36,696 nucleotides of DNA. Source: Gemmatimonadota bacterium. Lineage in GTDB: Bacteria; Gemmatimonadota; Gemmatimonadetes; Longimicrobiales; RSA9. Shown here in pieces: positions 9,482-18,801 of this stretch. The stretch is from positions 1 to 36,696 of the forward strand of contig JADGQX010000015.1 in the NCBI GenBank assembly GCA_017881445.1. Direction: 5' to 3'. Under the pieces are notes generated by a model that was not told the origin of the DNA, searched no databases, and was given only the letters and a program-made list of their open reading frames with translations. A program made the translations under genes and the position numbers. Numbering within the stretch: the stretch's first letter is position 1; every line of letters starts with the position of its first letter.

Positions 9482-9755
9482 ACACCACATCTTACCGCCG
9501 AGTGCGCCGAGGACGCCGAGGAACGTCAAGCCGGGCGCGCTCCGACAGCCCGGTCAACGGCAGCATCATGCAAGGCAGCGATTCTTTTTTTGGGGTTTTA
9601 TCCGGCGGCCGCGGGCGCCGGGAGGTTGGTCTGGTGGCTGCGGGCGCCCGCAAGAAAAACAAATACAACAGCTTCGGACGCCCGGTGGCCAGCGGTCGGC
9701 CCGGCTCGGCGGGTGTCTCGGCGTCCTCGGCGTACTCGGCGGTAGGATGTGGTGT
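9482..9755. repeat. Intergenic inverted-repeat element A (39-nt terminal arms, 37/39 matching)
   Basis: Left ACACCACATCTTACCGCCGAGTGCGCCGAGGACGCCGAG 9482-9520; right 9717-9755 reads ACACCACATCCTACCGCCGAGTACGCCGAGGACGCCGAG in reverse complement; inner pair AGCCGGGC 9529-9536 / GCCCGGCT 9699-9706. Confidence 0.92.
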
Positions 9756-9779
9756 TTCCAGGCGTAATCGAGGGAATGG

Positions 9780-11138
9780 ATGAACATGAGGGCGGGGACA
9801 CTGGTTGCGGGGCTGCTGCTGGCGCTGGGCTCCGGCCTGGCCGCGCAGCAGGACACGACCCGGCTGCCCACCGGGGTGCGCCTCGGGCTGACTTACCAGA
9901 CGCTGCAACGGGCGAGGGTCGCGGTGCGGCCCTTCGGCTCGCCCGCGGCGCAGGCCGCGCTGGCCGCGGACGTCACGGGCATCGTACGCCGGGACCTGAA
10001 CTACAGCGACCGCTTCCAGATGGCGGACTTCATCCCCTCGGCGCTGGCGCAAGGCGGTGCCGTGGACTTCAAGGCCTGGAACGGCCTGGGCGTGGTCTGG
10101 CTCATCACGGGCGACGTGGTGCCCACCGGCTCCGGGCTGGCGCTGCACCTGGTGCTCTACGACGTGGTCTACGGCTCCGTGAAGCAGGCGCTGAACTTCC
10201 CGCTGCCTTCGCCCCAGTCGCCGGACTTCCGGCTGGCGGTGCACCAGGCGTCGGACATGGCCGTGCAGTGGATCACGGGGCAGCCCGGCATCGCCGCGAC
10301 CCGCATCGCCTACGTGGTGGGATCGCCCCAGGGCGGCTACGCCGTGCGGGTCGTGGACTCCGATGGCGAGGGCGCGCGCACGGTGGCCGGCGCGGCGGGC
10401 CACATCACGTCGCCGGCCTGGTCGCGCGACGGTGGCCGACTGGCGTTCGCCCGGGCCACGGGCTCGCACTGGGATGTGCTCGAGCGGGACATGGCCACCG
10501 GCGCCACCCGCGTGGTGCTTTCCCGCGACGGCCTGGTCTTCACCCCCGCCTACTCGCCGGACGGCCGGCGGCTGGCCTTCTCCTCCTGGAACGGCCGGGG
10601 CACGGAGCTGCAGGACTACGACGTCGTCCAGCGCTGCTGCCTGCGCCGGCTGACGCAGGGGAACGCGGCGGACCTCTCGCCCAGCTATTCGCCCGACGGC
10701 TCGCGCCTGGCCTTCAATTCCGACCGGCTGGGCCAGCCCGCGATCTACGTCATGCCCGCCGGCGGCGGGCCGACCGATCTGCTCTCGCCCTACACCTACG
10801 GAGAGCCCGGCTACTACACGTCGCCCGCCTGGGCGCCGGCCGGGAGCCAGGTGGCCTTCCACGGCCGCTCGCGCGGCGAATTCCAGATCATGCTGGCCGA
10901 TGCCTCGCGCCCCGGCGCCCCGGTCCAGCAGATCACGGCGGACGGCCGCAACGAGGATCCGAGCTGGGCGCCCGACGCCCGCCACATCGTGTTCAGCGGG
11001 GTGCGCGCGGGGGGCTCGGGACTGTATGTTATCGACGTCGCGACCGGACGGGTGCGGCCGGTGCTCACGGGCGGCCGTTACCGCGTCCCCGACTGGTCCC
11101 CGCGACTGCGGACGGGCGCTGGCGCCGGCACGCGCTGA
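9780..11138 (+). CDS. tolB: TolB beta-propeller periplasmic protein
   Basis: Repeated PAWSRDGGRLAF / PAYSPDGRRLAFSS / PSYSPDGSRLAFNSDR WD40-like blades; upstream of pal. Confidence 0.93.
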   Translation: MNMRAGTLVAGLLLALGSGLAAQQDTTRLPTGVRLGLTYQTLQRARVAVRPFGSPAAQAALAADVTGIVRRDLNYSDRFQMADFIPSALAQGGAVDFKAWNGLGVVWLITGDVVPTGSGLALHLVLYDVVYGSVKQALNFPLPSPQSPDFRLAVHQASDMAVQWITGQPGIAATRIAYVVGSPQGGYAVRVVDSDGEGARTVAGAAGHITSPAWSRDGGRLAFARATGSHWDVLERDMATGATRVVLSRDGLVFTPAYSPDGRRLAFSSWNGRGTELQDYDVVQRCCLRRLTQGNAADLSPSYSPDGSRLAFNSDRLGQPAIYVMPAGGGPTDLLSPYTYGEPGYYTSPAWAPAGSQVAFHGRSRGEFQIMLADASRPGAPVQQITADGRNEDPSWAPDARHIVFSGVRAGGSGLYVIDVATGRVRPVLTGGRYRVPDWSPRLRTGAGAGTR

Positions 11139-11186
11139 GCGCGGGCAGGACGACTACAAAAACAGGCAAGGGAAGGAGTTCCGGCG

Positions 11187-11789
11187 ATGGACCGACGCGT
11201 GGCGTTCGCGGTAATGGCGATGGCGATGGCGGGGGGACTGGCTGCGTGCCACAAGAAGGCTCCACCGGTCGCGCCCACACCCCAGGTGGACACGGCGGCA
11301 ATCCGGCGCGCGCACGAGGACTCGCTGCGGGCGGCGCAGGCTGCCGATGCGCAGCGACGCCTCGCCGCGGACGCCGAGGCCCGTGCGCGCGCGGCGGCCG
11401 CCGCGCTGGAGAGCGCTCGCGCGGCGCTGGCCGCCCCGATCTACTTCGAGTACGACCAGGCCACCATCAGTGACGAGGCCAAGGCGACGCTCGACCAGAA
11501 GGTCGCCATGCTCAGGGCCAACCCGGACCTCAAGCTGCGCATCGACGGCAACGCCGACGAGCGCGGCTCCGAGGAGTACAACCTCGCCCTCGGCATGCGC
11601 CGCGCCGAGGCCGCCCGGCAGTACATCGCCGGCTTCGGCATCGATGCGGCCCGCCTCGCCAGCATGAGCAATGGCGAGGACAAGCCGACGGACCCGGGTC
11701 ACGACGAGAGCGCCTGGGCCAAGAACCGGCGCGACGACTTCGTGATCACGGCGGGTGGCGAGAAGATCACTCTGCCCGCCGGTCAGTGA
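11187..11789 (+). CDS. pal: Peptidoglycan-associated lipoprotein (OmpA-like)
   Basis: Lipobox ...GGLAAC; OmpA-type IYFEYDQATISDEAKATLDQ and IDGNADERGSEEYNLALGMRRAEAARQYI. Confidence 0.95.
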   Translation: MDRRVAFAVMAMAMAGGLAACHKKAPPVAPTPQVDTAAIRRAHEDSLRAAQAADAQRRLAADAEARARAAAAALESARAALAAPIYFEYDQATISDEAKATLDQKVAMLRANPDLKLRIDGNADERGSEEYNLALGMRRAEAARQYIAGFGIDAARLASMSNGEDKPTDPGHDESAWAKNRRDDFVITAGGEKITLPAGQ

Positions 11790-12595
11790 CGGTGAAGCGC
11801 ACGTTCCGCCTGGGGTCGCTGGCGCTCTTGCTCGGCGTCGCCGCCCCCGGCTGCGCCACCAAGCACGACATCCGCGACCTGCAATCGCAGCTCGTGCTCA
11901 TGCAGGCGCGCCAGGACTCGCTCTTCCGCAGCGCGCAGCGCCAGAGCCGGGAGCTGCTCGATTCCGTCCGGGTCACCACCGACCTGCTGGTGCGGGTGCG
12001 CGGTGAGCTCGGCCACCAGCTGCTGGGGGTGGAGCAGCAGCTGGTGGCGGTGCAGGAGCTCACCGGCCAGAGCCAGCGCCGGCTGCAGGACCTGAACACC
12101 CAGCTGCAGCAGCGCCAGGAGGCGCTGGCCACGCCGCCGGTCAGCGACAGCGCGAGCCTCGGCGCCCCGGCCCCGCCGCCGCCATCGCAGGGCGTGGCGC
12201 TGCGCCCCGGCCCGCCGCCGTCCGCGGGCGAGCTCTATACGCTGGGCCAGGCCCAGCTGCAGAACGGCGCCTTCGGCACGGCGCGCCTGGCCTTCCAGCA
12301 GCTGCTGCGCAGCTACCCCGCCGACACGCTGGCGGCGGCGGCGCAGCTCGGCATTGCGGGCAGCTACGTCAAGGAGGACGCCACCCGGGCGCTACGAGAG
12401 TTCGACCGCGTGGTCGAGCAGTACCCCAGCTCGCCGCGGGCCCCCGCGGCGCTCTTCCGTGCGGGCGGTCTCCAGCGCGATCGGGGGAACGTTGCGCGCG
12501 CACGCGAGTACTTCCAACGCATCCTGGCCCGTTACCCCAGGTCGGCCGAAGCCGCGCAGGCCCGACGGGAGCTCGACCGGCTCCGCCGGCGCTGA
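11786..12595 (+). CDS. Tol-Pal system protein CpoB/YbgF (coiled coil + TPR)
   Basis: GTG start overlaps pal stop; LYTLGQAQLQNGAFGTARLAFQQLLRSYPADTLAAAAQLGIAGSY. Confidence 0.88.
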   Translation: MTVKRTFRLGSLALLLGVAAPGCATKHDIRDLQSQLVLMQARQDSLFRSAQRQSRELLDSVRVTTDLLVRVRGELGHQLLGVEQQLVAVQELTGQSQRRLQDLNTQLQQRQEALATPPVSDSASLGAPAPPPPSQGVALRPGPPPSAGELYTLGQAQLQNGAFGTARLAFQQLLRSYPADTLAAAAQLGIAGSYVKEDATRALREFDRVVEQYPSSPRAPAALFRAGGLQRDRGNVARAREYFQRILARYPRSAEAAQARRELDRLRRR

Positions 12596-12652
12596 GGCGC
12601 CGCCGTGAGCCGGGAGCGGGCGCACGGGCGCCCTCGACGAATGAGCGCGTAG

Positions 12653-13147
12653 ATGCGTTGCCCATTCTGTCATCAGACGGAAGATCGCGTGGTCGACTCG
12701 CGTACCAGCCGCGAGGGCCGCGCGGTCCGGCGCCGTCGCGAGTGCCTGAGCTGCGAGCGACGCTTCACCACCTACGAGTACGTGGAGGAGCGCGCCCTGC
12801 AGGTGCTCAAGCGCGACGGTACGGTCGAGCCGTACGACCGCGACAAGCTGCTGCGCTCGGTTCGGCTGCCCTGCGCCAAACGCCCGATCGCACCCCTGGT
12901 GGAGGCGATCGTCAACGAGGTGGAGGACGCCCTCAGCCATCTGGGCCAGGAGGAGATCGAGAGCCGCGTCATCGCCGAGATGGTGATGGAGCAGCTGCGC
13001 ACTCGCGACGACGTGGCGTATGTGCGCTTCGCGTCCGTATATCGGGACTTCCAGGACCTCGACGAGTTCCAACAGGAGCTCCGGGAGCTCAGCCTGCGCC
13101 GCGCGCGGGCCGCACTGAACGAAAACCAGGCGGAACTGCCGCTATAG
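12653..13147 (+). CDS. nrdR: Transcriptional repressor NrdR
   Basis: MRCPFCHQTEDRVVDSR ... RRRRECLSCERRFTTYEYVEE zinc ribbon plus ATP-cone. Confidence 0.97.
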   Translation: MRCPFCHQTEDRVVDSRTSREGRAVRRRRECLSCERRFTTYEYVEERALQVLKRDGTVEPYDRDKLLRSVRLPCAKRPIAPLVEAIVNEVEDALSHLGQEEIESRVIAEMVMEQLRTRDDVAYVRFASVYRDFQDLDEFQQELRELSLRRARAALNENQAELPL

Positions 13148-13166
13148 CCGCTTCGAGCCCATCGTA

Positions 13167-13958
13167 ATGAAGCTGAACCGCGCCGAGCACTCCGAGGAGA
13201 TGCCCTTCCTGGATCACCTGGAAGAGCTTCGCTGGCGCATCATCTGGAGTCTGGCCGCGCTCCTGCTCTCCACGCTGGCCGGCTTCTGGCTGGTCACGAG
13301 ATTCGATGTGCTGGGCCTGCTGATTCTCCCGATCCAGCCGTTCCTGAACGGCACCAAGCTGAAGTACCTCAACCCCACTGACCCCTTCTTCATCACGCTG
13401 AACCTCGCCATCACGGTCGGAATCCTGCTGGCGCTGCCCATCATCGTGTACCAGCTCTGGGCCTTCATCGCGCCCGCGCTGAAGAAGGAGGAGAAGCGGT
13501 CCATCGTGCCCGCGCTCTACATGGGCCTGGTCCTCTTCCTCATCGGCGCCGCCATCGCCTACTGGGGCGCCATCCCGCTGACGCTGCGCTTCATGATGAG
13601 CTTCCAGTCGTCCAGCCTGGAACAGAACATCATCGTCAGCGAGTACATGGGATTCGTGGTCAAGATCATCCTGGCGTTCGGTGCCGTCTTCGAGCTGCCC
13701 GTGGTCGTTCTCATCCTGGCGACGCTTGGGCTCGTCACCTCCGGCTTCCTCGTGAAGATGCGGCGTTACGCCATCGTCGTGGCCGCGGTCGCGGCTGCGC
13801 TGCTCACTCCAGGGGACGCCGTCTCCCTGACGATCTTCCTGATGGCTCCCCTGATGATCCTCTACGAGTTCAGCATCCTGCTGGCGAAGATGGTCGAGCG
13901 CCGGCGCGCCCGCGTGCATGCCGCCGACATGGCCGATCTCGCCGCCGAGGGGACGTGA
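13167..13958 (+). CDS. tatC: Sec-independent protein translocase TatC
   Basis: MPFLDHLEELRWRIIWSL and multiple TM helices. Confidence 0.95.
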   Translation: MKLNRAEHSEEMPFLDHLEELRWRIIWSLAALLLSTLAGFWLVTRFDVLGLLILPIQPFLNGTKLKYLNPTDPFFITLNLAITVGILLALPIIVYQLWAFIAPALKKEEKRSIVPALYMGLVLFLIGAAIAYWGAIPLTLRFMMSFQSSSLEQNIIVSEYMGFVVKIILAFGAVFELPVVVLILATLGLVTSGFLVKMRRYAIVVAAVAAALLTPGDAVSLTIFLMAPLMILYEFSILLAKMVERRRARVHAADMADLAAEGT

Positions 13959-16915
13959 TGTCCGTCTTGCGTTTTTCGACGGGTCGGACGGCGGCGGCGC
14001 TGGCGCTGGCCCTGCTGGGCGGCGCGGCCGGCCTTGCCGCGCAGCAGCCGACGACTGCGCCGCCGGCGGCGGCCAAGCTCAGCCCCCGCGACGCGATCCT
14101 GAAGCGGGTCAAGCAGTTGGACGCCAGGCCCGACACGGTGCACCGCGACTCCGCGGCGGCGGACTCGGCCGGGATCGCGACCCCGACCGCGGGCGATCCG
14201 GGGCGCGCAGCGACGGCCAGCGTGCACATCGAGGAAGACTCGATCATGAAGGCGCTGTCGCTGCTCGGGGGCTATACCGCCACCGAGTACACGGGCAAGG
14301 CGGCGCGCTTCGAGTCGGACACGGGCAAGCTCGTGCTGACCGGCCCCGCGCAGGTGGCGCAGGGCGCGCAGGCCATGACGGCGGAGTCCACGCTGATCTA
14401 CAACGAGAACACGCAGGTCGCGTGTGGCTTCGGCAAGCCGGTGCTCACCGGCGCCGGGCAGAGCAACCCGGTGAGCAGCGACCAGGTCTGCTACGACGTG
14501 GACAAGCGGCTGGGCGTGGCCTTCGGAGCGCGCACGAAGTTCCAGGAGGGCGCGACCGCCTGGTACGTGGACGGCCACAAGGTGTACCTGTCGGGATCGG
14601 ACAACGTCTTCGGCCGCGACGCGGAGTTCACGGACTGCGACCTGACGCAGCCGCACTACCACTTCACGGCCCGCGAGCTCAAGATCGTGAGGGGCAGGGT
14701 GCTGGTGGCGCGGGACGTCACCCTCAGCTTCGCCGACGTGCCCGTCTTCTGGCTGCCCTTCATGCTGCAGAGCATGGAGCAGGGGCGCCGCACCGGGCTG
14801 CTGATGCCGCGCTTCGACCTGAACGACATCGCCCGCACCAACGCCAACTACCAGCGCCGCATCCAGAACGTCGGGTTCTACTGGGCGACGAACGAGCACC
14901 TGGGCACGCTGCTGAGCATGGACTGGTTCAGCAACAACTACACGGCGCTGCACGGCGCCTTCGACTACAGCTTCAAGCGCCAGTTCCTGGAGGGCGGGCT
15001 GGAAGCGCGGCAGTACTGGCGCCAGAACGGCAGCACGGAGATGACGCTGGGCGCGCGCAACGGCTGGCGTCCGGACGAGCGCACCAACGTGCAGCTCAAC
15101 GTCAGCTACGCCACGTCCAGCTCCTTCGTGCTGGCGCAATCGTTCGACCCGCGGGAGCTGAACCGCAGCATCGACTCGAACCTGGCCCTCCAGCGACGCT
15201 TCGACTTTGGCTCGCTCGACTTCTCGGGCCGGCGCCAGCAGTACCTGCAGACGGATCGCGTCACCATGACGCTGCCGTCCGTTTCGTTCTCGCCCATGCC
15301 GGTTTCGCTCTTCAAGCGCGCGGACGGCTCGGCGCTGCTGACCTGGAACGGCAACGGCAGCTACACCGCGACCCGGGTGGACGGCACCAACTACCAGCTC
15401 AGCCCCGACCCGTCCACGCGCAACGCCAGCGGCTCCCTCGGCTCCTCGCTGAACCTGGGCAAGCTGTCCTGGTCGCAGTCGTTCAACTACACGGACGACC
15501 GCAGCCTGCTGCGGCCGGTGTTCCAGCGGACCGATCGCACCGCGGCGGGCAAGGACACGGTGGTGACTGTCGACTCGATCCCGGCCAGGGCCCGGGGGCA
15601 GGTCGGCTGGAGCACCTCGCTCAGCTTCCAGCAGCGGCTGATCGGCACCAGCTCCATCACGCCGAACCTGTCCATCAGCGGCCAGTCCATCAGCGTCGAC
15701 ACGGGCAACGTGCACACGGGCATGGTGGCCGGGCCGCGGCGCATGGACTTCGGCGCCAGCACGCAGATGGACGTGTACGGCTTCTGGCCGGGCGTCGGCC
15801 CCTTCAGCCGCGTCCGGCACAAGCTCTCGCCCTCGTTCAGCTACGGCTATTCCCCGGCGATCGATCCCAGCCGGTTGTCGGCGCTACAGGCGCAGGTGTT
15901 CGGCCGGGACAGCATCCGGGAGCGCAACAGCATCACCATCGGGCTGAACCAGACCTTCGAGGCCAAGTACCGCGAAAGCGCCAAGCCGGACTCGTCGGCG
16001 CCGGCGCAGGACACGACCACCAACCTCGAGGGCGAGCCACGGCGCCTGCCGCAGGCGCGCAAGATGACGCTGCTGTCGCTCAGCACGTCGAGCGTGGCCT
16101 ACGACTTCACCAACGATCCGCGCACGGGGCGCCGCATCGGCTTCCAGGCGCCGACCATGACCAACACGGTGGCCTCCGACCTGATCCCGGGGCTGCAGTT
16201 CACCCTGACGCACGACCTCTTCATCTACTCGGGGCCGGATTCGCTCGGGACCTCGCGTCCCCGGCACTTCTCGCCCTTCCTGACCAACGCGAGCACGTCC
16301 TTCTCGCTCAACGACAAGTCCTGGGTGTTCCGCATGCTGGGCCTGGCCTCTCACGCCTTTGCCCGCCCGGACCAGGAGATCCCCACGGTCGATACGGCCA
16401 CCAGCACCACCACGGCGGCCGCCGAGGCCAGCCAGGGGCTGGGCCAGAGCATCGTGCCCGGGGCCCACAACGCCTCGCCCACGCCGACCACCAGGGGGGT
16501 CGGCACCTGGAACGCGTCCTTCACCTACGACCTGTCGCGCCAGCGGCCGAGCGGCCTGCCGTCCACCAGCAACGGCATCTACACCGGCTGCAGCCCGATC
16601 TTCGGCGGCTGCAGCCAGTCCAGCTCGACCCAGATGGTGCGCGGCAACCTCAGCTTCCAGCCCACCACGGCCTGGCGGGTACAGTGGCAGACGGGGTACA
16701 GCTTCTCGGACGGCCGCTTCGCCGACCACGTGCTGACGTTCTCGCGCGACCTGCACGACTGGGAGGCCAACTTCGACTTCATCCGGGCCCAGAACGGCAA
16801 CTTCTCCTTCTCCTTCCGCGTCAGCCTCAAGGCGCAGCCGGACCTGAAGTTCGACTACTCGCAGCGCGGCGGCGATTCCTTCCAGCAGATCAACAACGGC
16901 TTCCCGAACCCGTAG
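13955..16915 (+). CDS. lptD: LPS-assembly protein LptD-like outer membrane protein
   Basis: Signal peptide, OstA-like region (ESDTGKLVLTGPAQVAQGAQAMTAESTLIYNENTQ), LSFADVPVFWLPFM...RRTGLLMPRFD motif, long beta-barrel. Confidence 0.85.
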   Translation: MMSVLRFSTGRTAAALALALLGGAAGLAAQQPTTAPPAAAKLSPRDAILKRVKQLDARPDTVHRDSAAADSAGIATPTAGDPGRAATASVHIEEDSIMKALSLLGGYTATEYTGKAARFESDTGKLVLTGPAQVAQGAQAMTAESTLIYNENTQVACGFGKPVLTGAGQSNPVSSDQVCYDVDKRLGVAFGARTKFQEGATAWYVDGHKVYLSGSDNVFGRDAEFTDCDLTQPHYHFTARELKIVRGRVLVARDVTLSFADVPVFWLPFMLQSMEQGRRTGLLMPRFDLNDIARTNANYQRRIQNVGFYWATNEHLGTLLSMDWFSNNYTALHGAFDYSFKRQFLEGGLEARQYWRQNGSTEMTLGARNGWRPDERTNVQLNVSYATSSSFVLAQSFDPRELNRSIDSNLALQRRFDFGSLDFSGRRQQYLQTDRVTMTLPSVSFSPMPVSLFKRADGSALLTWNGNGSYTATRVDGTNYQLSPDPSTRNASGSLGSSLNLGKLSWSQSFNYTDDRSLLRPVFQRTDRTAAGKDTVVTVDSIPARARGQVGWSTSLSFQQRLIGTSSITPNLSISGQSISVDTGNVHTGMVAGPRRMDFGASTQMDVYGFWPGVGPFSRVRHKLSPSFSYGYSPAIDPSRLSALQAQVFGRDSIRERNSITIGLNQTFEAKYRESAKPDSSAPAQDTTTNLEGEPRRLPQARKMTLLSLSTSSVAYDFTNDPRTGRRIGFQAPTMTNTVASDLIPGLQFTLTHDLFIYSGPDSLGTSRPRHFSPFLTNASTSFSLNDKSWVFRMLGLASHAFARPDQEIPTVDTATSTTTAAAEASQGLGQSIVPGAHNASPTPTTRGVGTWNASFTYDLSRQRPSGLPSTSNGIYTGCSPIFGGCSQSSSTQMVRGNLSFQPTTAWRVQWQTGYSFSDGRFADHVLTFSRDLHDWEANFDFIRAQNGNFSFSFRVSLKAQPDLKFDYSQRGGDSFQQINNGFPNP

Positions 16916-16999
16916 CCGGGTGACGGTTCCACGCGGAGACGCCGGGGAGCTGAGGCCATGGCCTTCGCTCCCCGCTCACATCCGGGCCTGGCTGGTTCA

Positions 17000-17173
17000 G
17001 TTCACGCAAAGAACACGAAGGGCCTAAGACAGTCGGCGTCGTCGCCCGCAGCTGACGGGGCGCTACAGGCATCTGTCTGTTTGTTCAACAGAAAACAACG
17101 ACGCGCGCGGGATTCGCCCGGTATGTCGATCGCCCCCATCGATGGCCTCGGCACTTCGCCCCTTCGCGTGAAC
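17000..17173. repeat. Intergenic inverted-repeat element B
   Basis: GTTCACGCAAAG (17000-17011) versus CTTCGCGTGAAC (17162-17173), continuing with CGAAG iterations; AT-rich core with CTGTT tgttc AACAG hairpin 17077-17091. Confidence 0.7.
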
Positions 17174-17249
17174 CGAGCCTGTCGACGCCCCTGGTGCATG
17201 GGTCCAGCGTGTCTCCGCTTTCGGGCTGTCGGCCTCCGCGCGCTGGCCT

Positions 17250-17255
17250 TATCTT
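17250..17255 (+). promoter_or_regulatory. -10-like hexamer for hutH, start codon only 7 nt downstream (possible leaderless mRNA)
   Basis: TATCTT CGCGCCC ATG. Confidence 0.45.
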
Positions 17256-17262
17256 CGCGCCC

Positions 17263-18801
17263 ATGCCTGCCCACATCGAGCTCCTGGGCGGTGGCCTCAC
17301 GCTCGAGCAGATCGAGCGCGTGGCCCGGCCGCCCTTCGATGACGTGTCCCTGTCCGAGGTGGCCCGCGGGCGCGTCGAGGCCGCCCGCGCCGTCGTGGAG
17401 CGCGCGGTCGCCGAGAATCGCGTCGTCTACGGCCTGACCACCGGCTTCGGCGCGCTGGCGGAGGTGGTGATCCCCCCGGATCGCATCCGCGAGCTGCAGC
17501 TCAACCTGATCCGCAGCCACGCCGCCGGTGTGGGCGCGCCGCTGCCCCGGGACGAGACCCGGGCGGTCACGCTGCTGCGCGCCAACGTGCTCTCCCTCGG
17601 CCATTCCGGCGTGCGCCCCGTCATCATCGAGCTGCTGCTCGAGCTGCTGAACCGGGGCGTGCATCCGGTAATCCCGGAGCGGGGCAGCGTGGGCGCGTCC
17701 GGTGACCTGGCGCCGCTGTCGCATCTGGCGCTGGTGCTGCTGGGCGAGGGTGAGGCGTTCGTGGGCCTGGACGGGCCCGGCGAGCGGCTGGACGGGGGAG
17801 AGGCGCTGCGCCGCGTCGGACTCGAGCCCGTCGTGCTCGAGGCCAAGGAGGGGCTGGCCCTCAACAACGGCACGCAGGTTCAGACCGGGATCGGCGCCCT
17901 GGCGCTGCTGGACGCCGAGCGGGCGCTGGAGACGGCGGACGTGGCCGGCGCCATGTCGCTGGAAGCGCTGCGGGGCACCCCCGTGCCCTTCGACGAGGCG
18001 ATCCAGCGGGTGCGCCCGCACCCGGGCCAGGCGGCCAGCGCGGCGCGCCTGCGGGCGCTGCTGGCCGGATCGGAGATCCGCGAATCGCACCGCCACGGCG
18101 ATCCACGCGTCCAGGACGCCTATTCGCTGCGCTGCATGCCCCAGGTGCACGGCGCGGCTCTGAACGCGCTCGGCTACGCTCGCCAGGTGCTGGAGGTGGA
18201 GGCCAACAGCGCGACCGACAACCCGCTGATCTTCCCCGAGGATGGCCGCATCCTCTCCGGCGGCAACTTCCACGGCCAGCCGGTGGCGCAGGTCCTCGAC
18301 CTGCTGGCCATGGCCTGTGCCGACGTGGGCAGCATCAGCGAGCGCCGCATTGCCCGGCTGGTGGATCCCGCCCTCTCCGGGCTGCCCGCCTTCCTGACGC
18401 CGGAGCCCGGGGTCAGCTCCGGGCTCATGATGGCGCAGATCGTGGCCGCGGCGCTGGTCACCGACCTGAAGCTGCGGGCGACGCCGGCCAGTACCGACTC
18501 GATCCCCACCGGCGCGAACAAGGAGGACCACGTCTCCATGGGCGTGGCCGCGGCCCTCAAGGCCCGGGAATCGGTGCGGCTGCTGCAGACCGTGCTGGCG
18601 CTGGAGCTGCTCACCGCCGCCCAGGCACTGGAGTTCGTGAAGCCGCTGCGTCCGGGGTTGGGCGTGCGCCAGGCGTACGAGCGCGTGCGCCAGCAGGTGA
18701 TGCCGCTGGCACGCGACCGCTCGCTCTCGCCGGACATCGAGCGCCTGGAGCGCGCGGTGCGCGCCGGCGCCTTCATCGGTCTCGCCCGGGAGGACGCATG
18801 A
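17263..18801 (+). CDS. hutH: Histidine ammonia-lyase
   Basis: GSVGASGDLAPLSHLAL (Ala-Ser-Gly MIO triad), VYGLTTGFGALA, NKEDHVSMG. Confidence 0.95.
   Translation: MPAHIELLGGGLTLEQIERVARPPFDDVSLSEVARGRVEAARAVVERAVAENRVVYGLTTGFGALAEVVIPPDRIRELQLNLIRSHAAGVGAPLPRDETRAVTLLRANVLSLGHSGVRPVIIELLLELLNRGVHPVIPERGSVGASGDLAPLSHLALVLLGEGEAFVGLDGPGERLDGGEALRRVGLEPVVLEAKEGLALNNGTQVQTGIGALALLDAERALETADVAGAMSLEALRGTPVPFDEAIQRVRPHPGQAASAARLRALLAGSEIRESHRHGDPRVQDAYSLRCMPQVHGAALNALGYARQVLEVEANSATDNPLIFPEDGRILSGGNFHGQPVAQVLDLLAMACADVGSISERRIARLVDPALSGLPAFLTPEPGVSSGLMMAQIVAAALVTDLKLRATPASTDSIPTGANKEDHVSMGVAAALKARESVRLLQTVLALELLTAAQALEFVKPLRPGLGVRQAYERVRQQVMPLARDRSLSPDIERLERAVRAGAFIGLAREDA

Noticed and set aside
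9482-9755. Element A as a CRISPR array
   Set aside because: Repeats are inverted and very short-period at the ends; no regularly spaced direct repeats with unique spacers and no cas genes.
9502-9871. Small ORFs (HHILPPSAPRTPR..., ASSAYSAVGCG...) inside element A
   Set aside because: They simply translate the inverted-repeat arms; no independent coding support.
13862-15820. 652-aa minus-strand ORF
   Set aside because: Antisense shadow of tatC end and lptD with arginine/valine-rich, domain-free translation.
13918-16923. 1001-aa + strand ORF in another frame over lptD
   Set aside because: G/R/A/H-rich translation with no domain; the overlapping frame encodes a convincing LptD. Typical GC-rich shadow ORF.
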